DNA of 64,000 nt, taken from contig PYIU01000003.1 of the NCBI GenBank assembly GCA_003415625.1, forward strand, positions 6,510,001 through 6,574,000, read 5' to 3'. How positions within the stretch are numbered: position 1 is the first letter of the stretch; every line of letters starts with the position of its first letter. Positions 1-11,695 of the stretch are shown here, piece after piece. The translations under genes were made by a program, and so were the position numbers. The notes under the pieces are model-generated. The model ran no database searches. It was not told where the DNA came from and saw nothing but the letters and a program-made list of their open reading frames with translations. This DNA comes from Aquanectria penicillioides. Lineage: Eukaryota; Ascomycota; Sordariomycetes; Hypocreales; Nectriaceae.

Positions 1-2110
1 AAGCTGTCAAATTGATGCGTTTTATTGACTCTTGAAGCAATTTTCGTCTCCGGGATTCTTGTATTGCCGAACCCCATATGGGATGTACGCTACTAGCATG
101 GGTGACATATCGATCAAAGAGAATGGCTCGAATAGAATTTGGTCGAGTCTTGCCGTTAACTTCGAGGGACATAGCCACGAGGCGCTTAAGCAGTGTTGTA
201 TTAACCATTGTATCATTGATCTGTCTACATTCGTCAATCTTGAGAACGCCTGATCATCTATCCAAAAGGCTAAGGCACTTCGAAGCTTGATTACGAAAGG
301 TTTCCCCTTCTTCGAGCACGCTATCAAGGAATTACTCATTCATGCCGACCAGGCTAGCGGGAATGGCAAAGATCAAAAGGAATTCTTCAACAATTTTGAT
401 CTTCAGAGGTGGATTACGCTGAACAGCGTTTTTGAAATATACTCGATACGACACTATACTTCTAAAGCTAGCCTATTGTGCATCCTGGCAGATACGAACA
501 TGCCAAATCTCATTCAAGCTCACCCCTCAATCACATTCTACATGCAAGAAGAGGATGAGCGATATTGATCCCCAATTCTAGCCGCAATTGTCAACGGAGC
601 TCATGAAACCCTTGGAGAGATTCATGTAGCTCTTGAGGCGACACTGTCGCCAGATCAAGTCGCCCGGAAAAAGAGCTTTGAGGACGCCAAATGTTATTCC
701 TTACAACCACGCGAGCAAAAGATCACATACGCAAATGAGAGGCCTTTGGAATCATATCTTGCAGAGCTTGGTGATAGGGTTATTTTCGCTTCCTTCCTAA
801 AAAGAAATGTGGCGTCAATCAATACTTCAGACAACACTGGTCGCACTCTAATATCCTATGCAGCCACTAGTTCGGCGGCAATTGTTGACATGCTGTTAAG
901 CACAGATGGGGTAGATCCAAAATGTTTGGGACAGTCGATGCCGCAGCTCACTTGGTTGGGCAGTGGTAGCCGGGAACGATGAAGTTGTCAGACTTTTTGT
1001 GGAGTCGAGTAAAGTCAAGGTGGATTCTTATCCAAACATCGTGTGCGCAGTGATACAAATAATCATATCGAGATCCTAGAGCTCTTCACAAAATATAGAA
1101 AGGCCGACTTGATATCAATATCTTGGCGCGTTCACGGGGCCTTGAATTCGACGATACCATTCACACAGGGCAACGTAGAACAGGGCTGGAAACTGTATCC
1201 CGCGCTTAATCCATTCGACGAAACTCAATCTGAGTCTATTTCAACAAGACTATGTATAGAGGACGCATCAAGGGAACCCTGGGAGCGAGGCCCCGAAGTC
1301 AGGACCCAATTGCCGACGAACCCCTTCATCTTATATTTTGGGCTATCAAGTGGGACAGCATCGATCTAATTCAGGTTCTCGTCGAAATCGACGGATTGAA
1401 TGCCAGAACTCCATTGGGACGCACTATTTGTCCTGGGCTGTTCAACATCTCAAAAGATGGGGACGGGCGTAGTCCCCTTTCACGGGCCGCTCAATTTGGA
1501 ACTTTGGATGCTATCAAGTTCATACTTGCCACCGATGGAGTTGATGTGAATTCACGAGATGGGGAGGGTTGCAGTCCCCCCTTTCTTTTGGGTCACCCGA
1601 TACGCAACAAAGGTTGTGGTTGGACTTCTTCTTGCGACCGATGGAGTTGATGCGATTTCGGGAGATCATTTTGGATACACTCCTGCTACATTCGCTCTTT
1701 GTTACGCAACTTACGATATCGCAACCTTGTTCACACGGCAGCACGAATTTAGGTTTCAGAAATGAATGTAGATCAAGAGGGAACTGAAGTTGTTGCTAAA
1801 GTTTTTCGTAAACGAACAGTCGATGCCAGGTCAAGAGACAATGGTCGGCATCCAGTTCTCCCAAGCCTTACATGAGCAGGACCGCAATTGTCAACGAGAT
1901 GCTTCAATGTGGCAAGGCAACACCGATCTGAATGCTGATAATGAGCTCCTGTTTGATAGTGGACCGAAATTCATGGTAGGACATCACCGGGATATATTAG
2001 ATCATGCAGTGGGCCAAAGTTCTTCGGGCCCAATCTGGAGGATCGCACTTTTACTCGCGGCAATTCTTGATGGTCTGAGGCTCGCAATCAAGAAAGTCTT
2101 CGAAGAATAA
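1..2110 (+). pseudogene. Broken NACHT/ankyrin-repeat (NLR-like) gene, cut by the window edge
   Basis: Reading frame 2 from about position 32 to 982 gives the linker typical of fungal NACHT-ankyrin proteins: a PFFEHAI...HADQA block, then RWITLNSVFE, then LADTNMPNLIQ and EEDERY, followed by ankyrin-like units ending in DGVDP. The frame is interrupted by TGA codons at 251-253 and 566-568. After about 930 the ankyrin units continue only by switching frame: GNDEVVRLFVES near 970-1040, a frame-1252 stretch with SPLSRAAQFGTLDAIKFI, then another shift near 1560-1620 into LLLATDGVDA. The 1790-2110 open stretch may be its tail or unrelated. In this family ankyrin repeats sense ligands and a NACHT NTPase upstream triggers incompatibility or cell death. 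The NACHT part would lie left of position 1 and is not visible. Two nonsense codons and at least three frameshifts make a functional product very unlikely. Confidence 0.75.
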
Positions 2111-5100
2111 ACAAGTTAGACCTTACGCATATGCCTCATTCTTCTCTCAAAACAGACATAGCCGAAGGGAGTTATTCTTGTCCAATGATGAACATCTATC
2201 GGCCCAGCAATTTCCTCAACCTAGGTGAATGTTGAGGTCTGAGGTCGACCAGCAGGGTCATTACCAGAGGATACAATAACATTCAACGACCCCTTTCAGC
2301 GCGACGTATCATTCTCGAGCCACTTCCTAATGCGCGAAATGAGTGAAGCATGGTCCGTTGTCGGCGGTTAGAATTGCGTGTGTTTCTTGGGGCTGGCCGG
2401 TTTAGGTGTCCGGTCCACCGAGCATGTGGAGAACGGCGGGTGATTCTAGTATGCTAAATAGAGGGAGGTGAACTGGTTGGGATGAGCAGCCACTGCTAGG
2501 CCAATAGGGGCATTTGGCTACCGGCATTGCCTTTCTAGGGCATTTGATGAGCGAGGCTGCATTTCAAATTTCTTGCCAAGTGAAGTGCGGAACCGCTCAC
2601 TAATCTAAGAAATCAACAAAATGCAGAAACATTACAGAAGGTTGTACCCTCCGAGACTTGCATTGCACAGGAAAAGTAGTACGAGAAAAAAAAATCCGTC
2701 AGCTCGAGGAAATATTAGCTGGATTCGGTTTCGTGTCAGGGCATAAAATTATGATTTTCAGTTGTGGACGGCGTAACGATTCGTCTATGGTGCACAAGTT
2801 CGCCTTCGGCGTTATCCTGCAAGCCAATCGTAACACGTGGTGATAGAGGTGGTCCACGACACTAAATGGCGAATAGCTGCGACTATGACGCATTGAGTAC
2901 ATTAAGCGAAGATGAACCGTGTCAAATTTGAGAAGCGGAAAATCGGAAAACCTGCCCCAAAGTGTTCTGAGGAATTCTGACCGAATCGGCCTTCCTGCTG
3001 GTCAGGTTAGGAAAGTCGACGCTTCGTCTCGAGGACTCCATTTCCTTCACTACCGTGTAGCTGTGGGCCGCCGCGTCGCTGCCACAGTGATGCAGGGTGT
3101 CAAGCTCTAGCATATGCACATGCCATTTGCAAAAAATTTGCTGATGACATGATGGATGATGAATCCTGTTGGTGCTGTAGATTCTGCATTTCTCGTCACG
3201 CGTTACCAATAAGCCGTTAGAGGAGTGGAGTAGAAAAGTTGGGGCTGGTCGTGGGGAGTTTCCAAGGTGAGACAAAGAGACGCAGGAATACAACGCAGCA
3301 GTTGGCCCAATTGAAAGAGCAAAGTCCAATGGATTAGTAGTGAGATATTTTACAGGCATTCACGGTCATTGTAGACGCCTAACAATCTAACAATGCCCAC
3401 GATGCTGAGTAACGGTTCGGAGTTTGCTGAACTGCGACGCAACAGGGATGATATAACCAGATGCATGGGGACCAAACAATCCCATCCTGCCACGCTTAAG
3501 GGGCATTCCGTAACGAGATTCTGTAATGGATGGGATTGCGAGATAAAGACATGAACCAGAATTCCCTCGCTATGAAGCGCAACGCCATTTCGTGGGGTAA
3601 GAAGCAATCAAAAGGCAAAGGCTACAGTGCGTCAAGGAATCAGAGGGGCTGTCCGACATAGGATCTCCTATCCCTGCAACCAACCTATTGGACGCCGGGA
3701 GGTGGCCCGCCTGCCTTGACTGTCTTGGCTCCTCACTGGGCTGACAAAGCCGGGGAACCGCTGGCCGGAAACGGTTTGTGGATGAGGCCGAAAAGTGAGA
3801 CCTGATGGCGCTCTAAAGGGATTTTGGCTCGGAGCATGGCAGCTGGTGTGCCAAGATTTTTGTGGCTGTGAAGGTCAACAATATGACATTTGTGTCGCAG
3901 ACAGGCATTGCCACTGTTGCCGAAGATGAAGCAGCTTGTGTTACGAAGACAAGAAAATGAGCAGTGAGCATGATTGATTGTGCAGTATTATGTACACCAC
4001 ATGGTGCAATGCAGATTTGACGGGGGGAAAGCTCGCCAGCTATTGGTTCCGGCTGGAGTGGGATGGCAAGGCCAAGAGATTTGGAGGCCTCGATCGAAGC
4101 AGCCATGACGACGGTTTTTCCTTGAGGTGAGGCGGGTGTGGGGAGGCGCGCGTCGTCGGCGAGGGCGGCGTTGCCATATCCGCAGAACCACGCAGACAGG
4201 TGACCCCAACGAAGCCTGAGGAATCCCCAAGCAGTTGCAGTGGACTGCAGCATGGAACTCCCCAGAACCCGGAGACTCAGACCATCAGCCACCAGTCATC
4301 CCCCAGACTCCGTGACCCCGGGGATTAGATCTCCAGGGCACTAGTTGGCCAACTGACGAACCAGGGAGGCGCACCCAAGGGAGATGAGACAGCGGCCATG
4401 TACTGATCGCATGGCTAAGGTTAGTAGGTTTGGGATGGGGAGCTTGAGCTTCCCTCGACCCGGGCTCCGTGGAATTGCTGGAGGGGGCTTGGACCGGACG
4501 TCGTCATTCCCCGCCGCTAAGTCTCGGAGAAGAAAGGCTATGGTTTGCGCGCGACCATGGCTCATCAATCACGTACGCTCAGTCATGGAGCTAGTAACGA
4601 GTTCCTTTGGAGCGAGCGGAGTACGGAGTCTAGGGAACGAGACGCATAATAGGGAGACAAGGGTGCTGCAATGTAGGTACAGGCCTATTCCTTTTCATAG
4701 TATCGTGCATCAATACGGTCGTGAGAAGCCAAAAGAACCTGGATAGTACAGAAGAGTAATAGCATGGGTCGGGCAGAAGGGAAGAAGGGATGGTTCCGCA
4801 ACGCACCTGGTCTCATTTCTGGCCTGGTCGTCTTTTCTAGCAGCTATCCGTATTTGAGGACATGGAACTCTCTTCCCCAAGGCAAGGCGGCAGCCGTTTA
4901 GAGAATTAGGAAAGGAAGGCCAAAGACCAATTGTCGATAGATTCCTTGTGGCTTGCTGATAGCATACACAGGAGGTTGAACAAATCGCCCAGCCCCTTGG
5001 TGACGCCCGTCACCTGGGGCAAAATAAGCAACGCCAGAAGGGGTAAGGATGGCGGCAGCAGTGGGAATGGCGTGCAATGGTGCGAGGCCTAGATTCCGTC

Positions 5101-5190
5101 GTTGGTCAGCGGGGGATGAGTGATGTGTGGAGGGTGGGAAAATGCTACTGTAATTAGTGATGTACCTCGCTTTCGACTTAGCGGTAATGC
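2111..5190. other. Intergenic stretch, no supported gene
   Basis: About 3 kb between the ankyrin pseudogene and the NMN adenylyltransferase promoter. Only short overlapping open frames on both strands are present (for example 159 codons at 3813-4292 on the minus strand). None shows a recognisable motif, conserved-looking composition or consistent splice sites. It could contain decayed repeats or regulatory DNA, but I see nothing specific. Confidence 0.5.
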
Positions 5191-5192
5191 GC

Positions 5193-5208
5193 ACCTACCT
5201 AGGTAGGT
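5193..5208. promoter_or_regulatory. Perfect 16-bp palindrome ACCTACCTAGGTAGGT
   Basis: A perfect palindrome about 800 bp upstream of the NMN adenylyltransferase start. The same core recurs as a tandem array at 45,058-45,112. Such CCTAGG-centred palindromes could be bound by a dimeric regulator, but no binding protein can be named from the sequence. Confidence 0.35.
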
Positions 5209-5990
5209 ACAGTAGGTTGAAATAAGTGCCCCACTTTTCTTTCTCAGTGAATGACCCAGGCAGGCGCAGACCAGTCCAGGATGGACTACTATTTACTCGA
5301 CTCGACCGGAAACGAAAACCTTCCTGCCCTCGTCTTGCTCGCCTTTCCCTTTTTCTCAACTCTCAAACCTGTCTCTTGCATCTTCCATTTTGGCCCATTC
5401 GAACTCACTGTCGAAATTTCTCTTTGTCGCTGACGTTCTCTGACTCTCGTCGGCCATATCAACGAACGCTAACAACGACAACTACCCCTCACACAGCCTC
5501 TCTCCCTCACTCTCAGGGCACGCTCTTTGCCCGCTTTCGGTCCTAACCCGACTACACGCCGCAACGCCGTAACCCCTCCATCCTCTGTGGTCTAAGCATT
5601 ACCCCGAGGACCCCGAGGACCCCGACGGCTCGACATTCCATCCTTATTATAGGGCACTTTGTGGTAGCGACAACGCTCAATCACAACACTTGCTCATTGC
5701 CTGGCCTCAATTCCGGGCCGTCGACCATTGCACCTCGGCGTCTTTGCTACCGAGCTTGGAGCGTGATTGATACCCCTCCGCCGACGTCCGTCGACTCGCT
5801 CTTCGGCCCCGGCCGCCACCGCCGTAATATTGGTCAAGGTCCAGGCCTCTCCACTGTCTTAGCAAACCCCTCGTCGTCATCTGCGTAACAAAACCTCGAG
5901 ACGTCGCAACCGTGGTCTTCGCTTGTACAACTATCAACATCGTAACACATTAACAGAACACCACGACATCACCACTCGCGATAGCCCACC
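5209..5990 (+). promoter_or_regulatory. Promoter and probable C/T-rich 5' leader of the NMN adenylyltransferase gene
   Basis: The stretch becomes rich in C and T on the plus strand from about 5,310 to 5,530 (ttctcaactctcaaacctg-like runs), a composition typical of fungal transcription start regions and leaders. It ends in CCCACC directly before the ATG at 5991. Open frames inside it have no coding character. A leader intron cannot be excluded. Confidence 0.4.
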
Positions 5991-7156
5991 ATGTCCTGCG
6001 ACTATCAATACGTTAAGGACATCACCCCCGAGGGTTATACATTTCCCTCGCACCGCCTTAAGCGCACCTGCGATTCCAGCCGCACGCCCTTGGTCCTGGT
6101 TGCTTGTGGCTCATGTGCGACACCCGATCGTACCCGTTGCTGCATCACCGCTGACAATTCCCTCGTATAGTCTCCCCCATTACTTTCCTGCACCTTAGAA
6201 TGCATCCCATGGCTAGGGACCATGCCCGTAATGAAGGTGAGTGCCCGTAGGTTTGGCTTTTCTTGAGGCCACCCGAGGTCGGCTATCGAATTCCGAGAAT
6301 TTGCGCTAACACATCATTCTGCAGGGTTTGAAGTTATCGGCGGTTGTACGTGTGGCTCTACTTTTAACAACGCGAATAAGTTGTGGAAGCGAATAAGTTC
6401 TAACTAGCATTGCAGATTTCAGTCCTGTGAGCGATAGTTACAAGAAGAAGGGCCTGGCTCCTGCTCATCACCGCGTTCGCATGTGCGAGCTTGCTGCTGA
6501 AAACAACTCCAAGTGGTTGATGGTCGACCCTTGGGAGGCTGAAAGCCCGACTTACGTCCCCACGGCTCGCGTTCTCGACCACTTTGATTACGAAATCAAC
6601 GAGGTTATGGGCGGCGTCGAATGTAGTGATGGCACTCGAAAGCGTGCTCGTATCGTCTTGCTTGCCGGTCTCGACCTCATCCAAACCATGTCGACACCCA
6701 TGATCTGGGATGCCCGTGATCTCGATCACATCCTTGGAAACTATGGTGTCTTTGCCCTCGAACGCACAGGTACCGAGCTGGACTCGACCTTGGCAAACCT
6801 CAAGCAATGGGAGCACAATATTCATATTATTCGGCAGGTAGGTTTTCCCTCCTTACCGTCGTCGCCCCCATCGATATGTCTGACTGATACTGCGTAGGTT
6901 ATCACCAATGATATCAGTAGCACCAAAGTCCGTCTACTTTTGAAGCGAGATATGAGTATCGATTATTTGTGAGTACTTTGAAAGAAGCACTTGTCGCGTC
7001 GAATACTGAATGTGGCGTTTGCCTAGGATCCCCGATGATGTCATTAGTTACATTTATGAGCACAACCTCTATCGCGATCTCGACATGTCTAGTGACTCAA
7101 AGGGCAAAGAAAAAGCCGACCCGAAGATGACCGTGGCTGGCCCTAGCAAGGGTTGA
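5991..7156 (+). CDS. NMA1: Nicotinamide mononucleotide adenylyltransferase (NMNAT), six exons
   Basis: Joins NMN (or nicotinate mononucleotide) to ATP, giving NAD+ or its acid form: the shared last adenylyl transfer of de novo and salvage NAD synthesis. Exons are 5991-6114, 6171-6236, 6325-6345, 6416-6837, 6898-6968 and 7027-7156. They sum to 834 nt and give 277 residues. All introns are GT..AG and every junction is in phase. The nucleotidyltransferase signature GSFSPIT-LHLRM (residues 40-52) is split by intron 1. The 21-nt third exon encodes the conserved EVIGG segment before YFSPVSD. The C-terminal ISSTKVR (217-223) is the second ATP-binding motif of the family. The start is fixed by the CCCACCATG context and by family length. 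The yeast paralogues NMA1 and NMA2 cannot be told apart here, so the symbol is generic. Product likely nuclear/cytosolic; no targeting signal is seen. Confidence 0.93.
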
Positions 7157-7822
7157 ACGACCGCCCTTGCTTCGGACCACAAGGAATTTTTTTCGAAGAC
7201 AGACGAAGTCACTGTCCATCCCGCCCCGTGCGCTCCGGTCCTCGGGCCCAGCTAGCGCAATATGGAGACAGGTATAAAGCTCGCTAAGATAGCGAGACTC
7301 GTCCAACGCCACCTCGGAGAAACCATCATCTCACTCAACTGCTTCTTGGAAATCGGAGATGGTTGGAAGGGTCTAGATTTAGGTCTTGGTAGTTTCCACT
7401 GGGATGTGGTGCGCTAACCGCCTCGGAGCCCATCGTCGAATAGGATGGAAATGCTTCCACGACACTGAGGAGGAAAGTTACGGCAGCAAACGTGTGCTAG
7501 CCAGATGGAATCTTGGTTAATGACCCCGGAAAACTGTTTCTTGCTCTAATTGCCTGTTACAATATTGAGCACTATTTAGTTTTGGGGATTTACGGCGTCT
7601 TTGGGCGAAGTTGTCAGCGGATCCTTGTTTTTGCCTAATAGAGTCTGCTATTAGAACGACAGCATCTTGGTTTTGCTCCACGAATTGAACGGTTCAAGAT
7701 CCGAAAGTTTGACGACTTTCGGCTTGTCCGGTCTTCCCACCTGGGACGGCTCCTTTCGGGTGAATGCTGATATGATCAAAAGTGTGCCCATGTGATATTG
7801 AGTGGAGGCAAAGGAGTGAGCT
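7157..7822. other. 3' flank of the NMNAT gene, no gene seen
   Basis: About 670 bp between the NMNAT stop and the end of the minus-strand exon at 7823. It presumably contains the NMNAT 3' untranslated region and that of the opposing transcript. No open frame of coding quality was found. Confidence 0.5.
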
Positions 7823-8066
7823 TTATCTTTTCATCCAGCTATCGAGGTCGTCTTGATCGTTGTGCATGTAGCCCCCGGCCTTGGCGGATGAATCGGCTAA
7901 TCTCTGCCGGCGGGCCGCTGCTGCAGTATCACTGGTGATAATGTACGTCACCCCAGACTGGTCAAAATAGGGGACAATACACGGAATGGGCATGAGATTG
8001 ACACGGAGCTCAGTTCCATCAGGATTGGGGGTTGTTAGTAAAGGGTTTTTGTACGCGGAAAGTCAC
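7823..8066 (-). CDS. Probable terminal exon of an unidentified minus-strand gene
   Basis: Reading right to left, an open frame of about 80 codons ends at TAA (7823-7825) and looks protein-like. It contains YKNPLLTTPNPDGTELRV, then LMPIPCIVPYFDQSG and TYIITSDTAAAARRQ, and ends DSWMKR. It has no ATG in this frame, so upstream exons are expected. Candidate upstream segments lie between 8070 and 8300, including WASKCAKEQGG in one frame and an ATG near 8282. The only AG acceptor linking them, preceded by a perfect TACTAAC branch site, leaves the join out of phase by one base. The gene could be spliced in a way I cannot resolve, frameshifted, or a relic. No family was recognised; the NPDG...LMP pattern faintly recalls a PAS/PAC segment, which is speculation. 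Confidence 0.35.
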
Positions 8067-8896
8067 ATGCCAAAGCAAGAGATTAATAACAATATTGTTA
8101 TGAGGATGGAGAGAGATAGATAGCACCTCCCTGTTCCTTGGCACATTTACTAGCCCAACCGTGTTCTAAATCAGGAAGCTGGCTTTCACCGTAGGATTCT
8201 CTTTTTCCGATGTACCATATAGTCGGCACTCGGTAGCCACGTTGTGTTCATGCATTGCGCTCCAATTCCGCTCATTGGACATGATCGGAAATGGCAATGA
8301 CAGACTGTTTGGGCTCGTGCCGTGATGTTATAGCGGGGGGCGAATGGTTGGACAAATAAGCTGCACGGGTTGCAGCGCGTCGGTATGTCGAAAGGGCAGT
8401 AGCGGTTTCTGGGCGAGGAAGAAGAGGAGGCTTTTTGGTGATTGGGACTCGGCCAATGGAGGATGAGGATCTTCCGTGGTCCGACTAATAAGCAGGCGAG
8501 GGATGAGCAGAGAAGCAGGGAAGCAGGGTATGAATGGGCCGCCGGAGCATGGACTGGAAGTGCAGATAGAGTTGCAAAAGGACCTTGATTTCCCTTCCTT
8601 CCCGGCCGTAGAGCTTAGTTAGCAGAGCTTGTTTAGTCTCTGGATGGTGCTGATTTCGCCACCGGAACCGAGGCACCTGCGGAATGGGGCAAGGCGTGGA
8701 TCATGACGACGAGCCTGTTGCGATGCTGTGTTCGCACGCTCGAGTGCCACCCCGAATGATGCCACTGGGATCAATTGGCGGGGGTGGCCCGGCGCTGCCC
8801 AACCCGCCCAGCCATGAGTGGCTCAGTGGCCGAATCGCCGGCGGCGCCTCGATAAACGTGCCAGGGCGCTGCGGATCGATAGGACGCCTGATACGG

Positions 8897-8927
8897 GAGT
8901 GCCAGGGAGTGCCAGGGAGTGCCAGGT
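8897..8927. repeat. Three tandem copies of GGGAGTGCCA
   Basis: Three directly adjacent copies of the 10-mer GGGAGTGCCA, the last followed by GGTATG. It is a minisatellite-like repeat in non-coding DNA with no apparent function. Confidence 0.7.
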
Positions 8928-9313
8928 ATGAGATGACCTGCAGCGGGCTAGGGGATAGCTTAAGGTAAAGGTAAAAGACAAAGAGGCAAACGGCCGGGCT
9001 CGGTGTCGCATTTAGTGATAGGCGCTGGGTATCGCGACGGGGGACATGGTCGATTGGCGATTGGCCTCGGGGATTGGACCTGCGATGGGAATTGGTTTCG
9101 ACCCCGTGCATGAAGGGAATGGCAATGAGCCTACGGACACCGCAGGATACCGCAGGGCAGGGAGAGGGGAGGACGGAAGGACGGACGAACGAAGGAAGCT
9201 GATGTGGACCTTGGGACGATGTAGTCTCCCAGGTCTCCCATGGGAAATGATCATCACATGGGGAGGGATGCGAGAAAGGAAAAAAGGGCATGGCCAGAAC
9301 TCTGCGAACGAAT

Positions 9314-9335
9314 GTATATATATATATATATATAT
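9314..9335. repeat. (TA)n run upstream of the secreted hydrolase gene
   Basis: Uninterrupted TA dinucleotides about 140 bp before the start codon at 9477. It may double as a TATA-like promoter element or may simply be a microsatellite. Confidence 0.7.
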
Positions 9336-9476
9336 TCATGCGCCACACACGCGACTGATACTATCGTGGAAGCCCTCAGAGCTTAGGCAGCTTGACCCTC
9401 CCGAGCCGAGTCGAGTTCCCCTCTGTCCCCAAGCCCAGTCTTGCTCCTCGTAATCCCTCCATTTCTCCCATTCACG

Positions 9477-11444
9477 ATGAAGACGCCCTCGATTGCCGCG
9501 TCGCTGCTCGGTTTCGTTGCCGCCGTCTCGGCCGAGACCATCAACGAGATCAATGGCAAGCAGTACATCTCGTTGTACAACGGCAAGAGCGTCACTGACG
9601 TCACCGGCCTGGTCACCGCCAAGGGCAGTTCGGGTTTCTGGCTGCGCTCGACGTCGCCCGACAAGAAGTCGACCACTTCCGACGGCCTCTACGTCTATGG
9701 CAGCAAGACTGTATCCAAGGTGTCCGTGGGAGATATTGTAACGCTAGACGGCGTAGTCCAGGAGTACCGGTATGTTTTTTCGTCTCCCCTTCGTTGTTGA
9801 CTTGTTGCTTGTAGCTTGGTGGTGTAAGTCGACACGGCCCGCTAACTCGCCCGCCCGCAGATCCTCGGTGGACTACATCTACCTCACCGAAATCTCCTCC
9901 GCTACCAACATCGTCGTCAAGTCTTCAAACAGCACCGTCACGCCTCTTGTCATTGGCGTCGACACTGCCAACCCCCACAGAAGCACTACTCTAAGCTCGA
10001 CAACGGCGACATTTTTGGTGTCCCCAACAACCAGTCCCTCATCTCCGTGACGAACCCCAATCTGCAGCCCAACACCTACGGTCTGGATTTCTGGGAGAGC
10101 CTGGTCGGCGAGCTCGTCACTGTCAAGAGCGCCTATGCCATCAGCCGTGCCAACTCAGCTGGTGACACCTGGGTTCGTGGTAATGACTGGAAGGTGTCTG
10201 GACTCAACAGCCATGGCGGCCTGACCATGCTGGACCGCGGTATGCCAATTCTCCATTCTTCAATTTATTAATAAAGCCACTGACTGATATTCCCATCAGA
10301 TGCAAGCCCCGAGGCCATCATCATCGGCTCCCCCGTGGACGGCTCCTCCAACCCCCTCGACACCAAGCTGGGAGATTACATTGGCGACATCACCGGCGTT
10401 GTCTACTACGCCAAGGGCTTCTACCGCATCCTTCCCTTGACCTCTATCAAGGTCTCCAAGGCCGCCAGCGCCGAGTACCCCGCCACCACCTTGACCAGCA
10501 AGGGCTCCTGCAAGGGCATCTCCGTTGCGGACTACAACGCTGAGAACCTTACCCCCAAGTCGACTCATCTTCCCAATGTCATCGACCAGATTGTCAATAA
10601 GCTGCTCACCCCCGACCTCCTCTTCCTTCAGGAGATCCAGGACAACACCGGTTCCACCAATGATGGTGTTGTATCCGCCAACGCGACCCTGACTGCTTTG
10701 GCCGAGGGCATTGAGGCGGCCAGCGGTGTTGCCTACGACTTTATCGACATTGATCCTGTCAACAACATGGACGGCGGCCAGAACGGTGGCAACATTCGTG
10801 TTGCTTACCTCTACCGCTCCGATAGAGTCCAGCTTGTCGACGTCAACCCCGGTAACGCAACCCAGGCTAACGAGGTCCTCGCCGGCCCCAAGCTCAAGTA
10901 CAACCCTGGTCTCATCGACCCTACCAACTCGGCCTGGGATGAGTCCCGCAAGCCCCTGGTTGCCATGTGGAAGTCCGTCAAGGGCACCAGCACCCCCTTC
11001 TTCACCATCAACGTGCACTTCAGCAGCAAGGGTGGCTCATCCTCCCTTCACGGCGACGCTCGACCCCCCGTCAACGGCGTCGTGGACAAGCGGATCCAGC
11101 AGGCCAAGGTGACGGCCGCCTTCATTTCCAAGATCCTGGCTGCTGACAAGAAGGCTCACATCATTGCCGCCGGTGACTTCAACGAGTTCGTCCAAGTTGA
11201 GCCCATGCGAACTTTCATCGACGAGTCTGGCCTGATGGACCTCGACGACGCTGTCAAGATGTCCGAGGTTGAGCGATACACTTACTTGTACGACATGAAC
11301 TGCGAGGCCCTCGACCACATTTTCATCAGCAAGAGCCTGCGCAGCGACGTCAAGTACGAGCACATGCATCTCAACACCTGGCAGAACTACGATGACCAGG
11401 TAAGCGACCACGACCCCAGCGTCGCGCTATTCAACCTGTGTTAA
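9477..11444 (+). CDS. Secreted endonuclease/exonuclease/phosphatase-family hydrolase, with one-base frameshift
   Basis: Exons 9477-9769, 9861-10239 and 10300-11444 encode about 605 residues if one missing base is allowed for. The N-terminus MKTPSIAASLLGFVAAVSA is a clear signal peptide, so the product should be secreted. After a beta-rich N-terminal part (residues about 20-280), the third exon shows the DNase I-like fold: DYNAENL, then PDLLFLQEI (catalytic Glu), GGNIRVAYLYR, INVHFSSKGG, AAGDFNE, and the terminal SDHDPSVALF (catalytic His). Proteins of this design are extracellular nucleases or phosphodiesterases of fungi. The reading frame breaks at the five-C run at 9971-9975: before it the frame reads GVDTANP, and after it family-like sequence (HYSKLDNGDIFGVPNN) continues one base out. 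Exon lengths total 1817 nt, one short of a multiple of three. Either the assembly lost a C or the gene is newly inactivated. It is convergent with the DUF2461 gene, 251 bp away. Confidence 0.88.
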
Positions 11445-11695
11445 GTAGAGGAGTCTCATCTCATATTGGGCTAAAAGAATGTGTCACAATACCACTTAAT
11501 TCTTTTAGCTTTCAAAAATTGCCATCATGTATATATGTTGAATCAAATGATGTGGATATGTGTCATGAAACACAATGTGCTTATATTCAAGACTTGCTGA
11601 GATGACTGCTTTGCTCATACACGTCTTTTTCAGAACCCAAAACCGGAACGCCAGGATTTCGTAGACCAAGGAGTAACCAGAGCCCGGTGTGCAGA

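Larger units (their letters stand above)
8067..9476. other. Intergenic stretch holding the secreted-hydrolase promoter
   Basis: It contains no convincing coding region; long open frames on both strands near 8,700-9,350 are mutual shadows in GC-rich DNA. The last 150 bp, with a TA-dinucleotide run and C-rich tracts just before the ATG at 9477, is the likely promoter and leader of the downstream hydrolase gene. Confidence 0.5.

Noticed and set aside
3813..4292. 159-codon minus-strand open frame
   Set aside because: It starts with ATG but has no recognisable domain, no neighbouring exons, and a competing frame overlaps it. Chance is more likely.
8701..9348. 215-codon minus-strand open frame
   Set aside because: It runs through a TA microsatellite (Ile-Tyr repeat) and a tandem repeat, and overlaps plus-strand frames of similar quality; no motif.
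10296..11018. 240-codon open frame antisense to the secreted hydrolase
   Set aside because: It mirrors the third exon; Gly/Val-rich composition is what a codon-biased sense strand produces in reverse.
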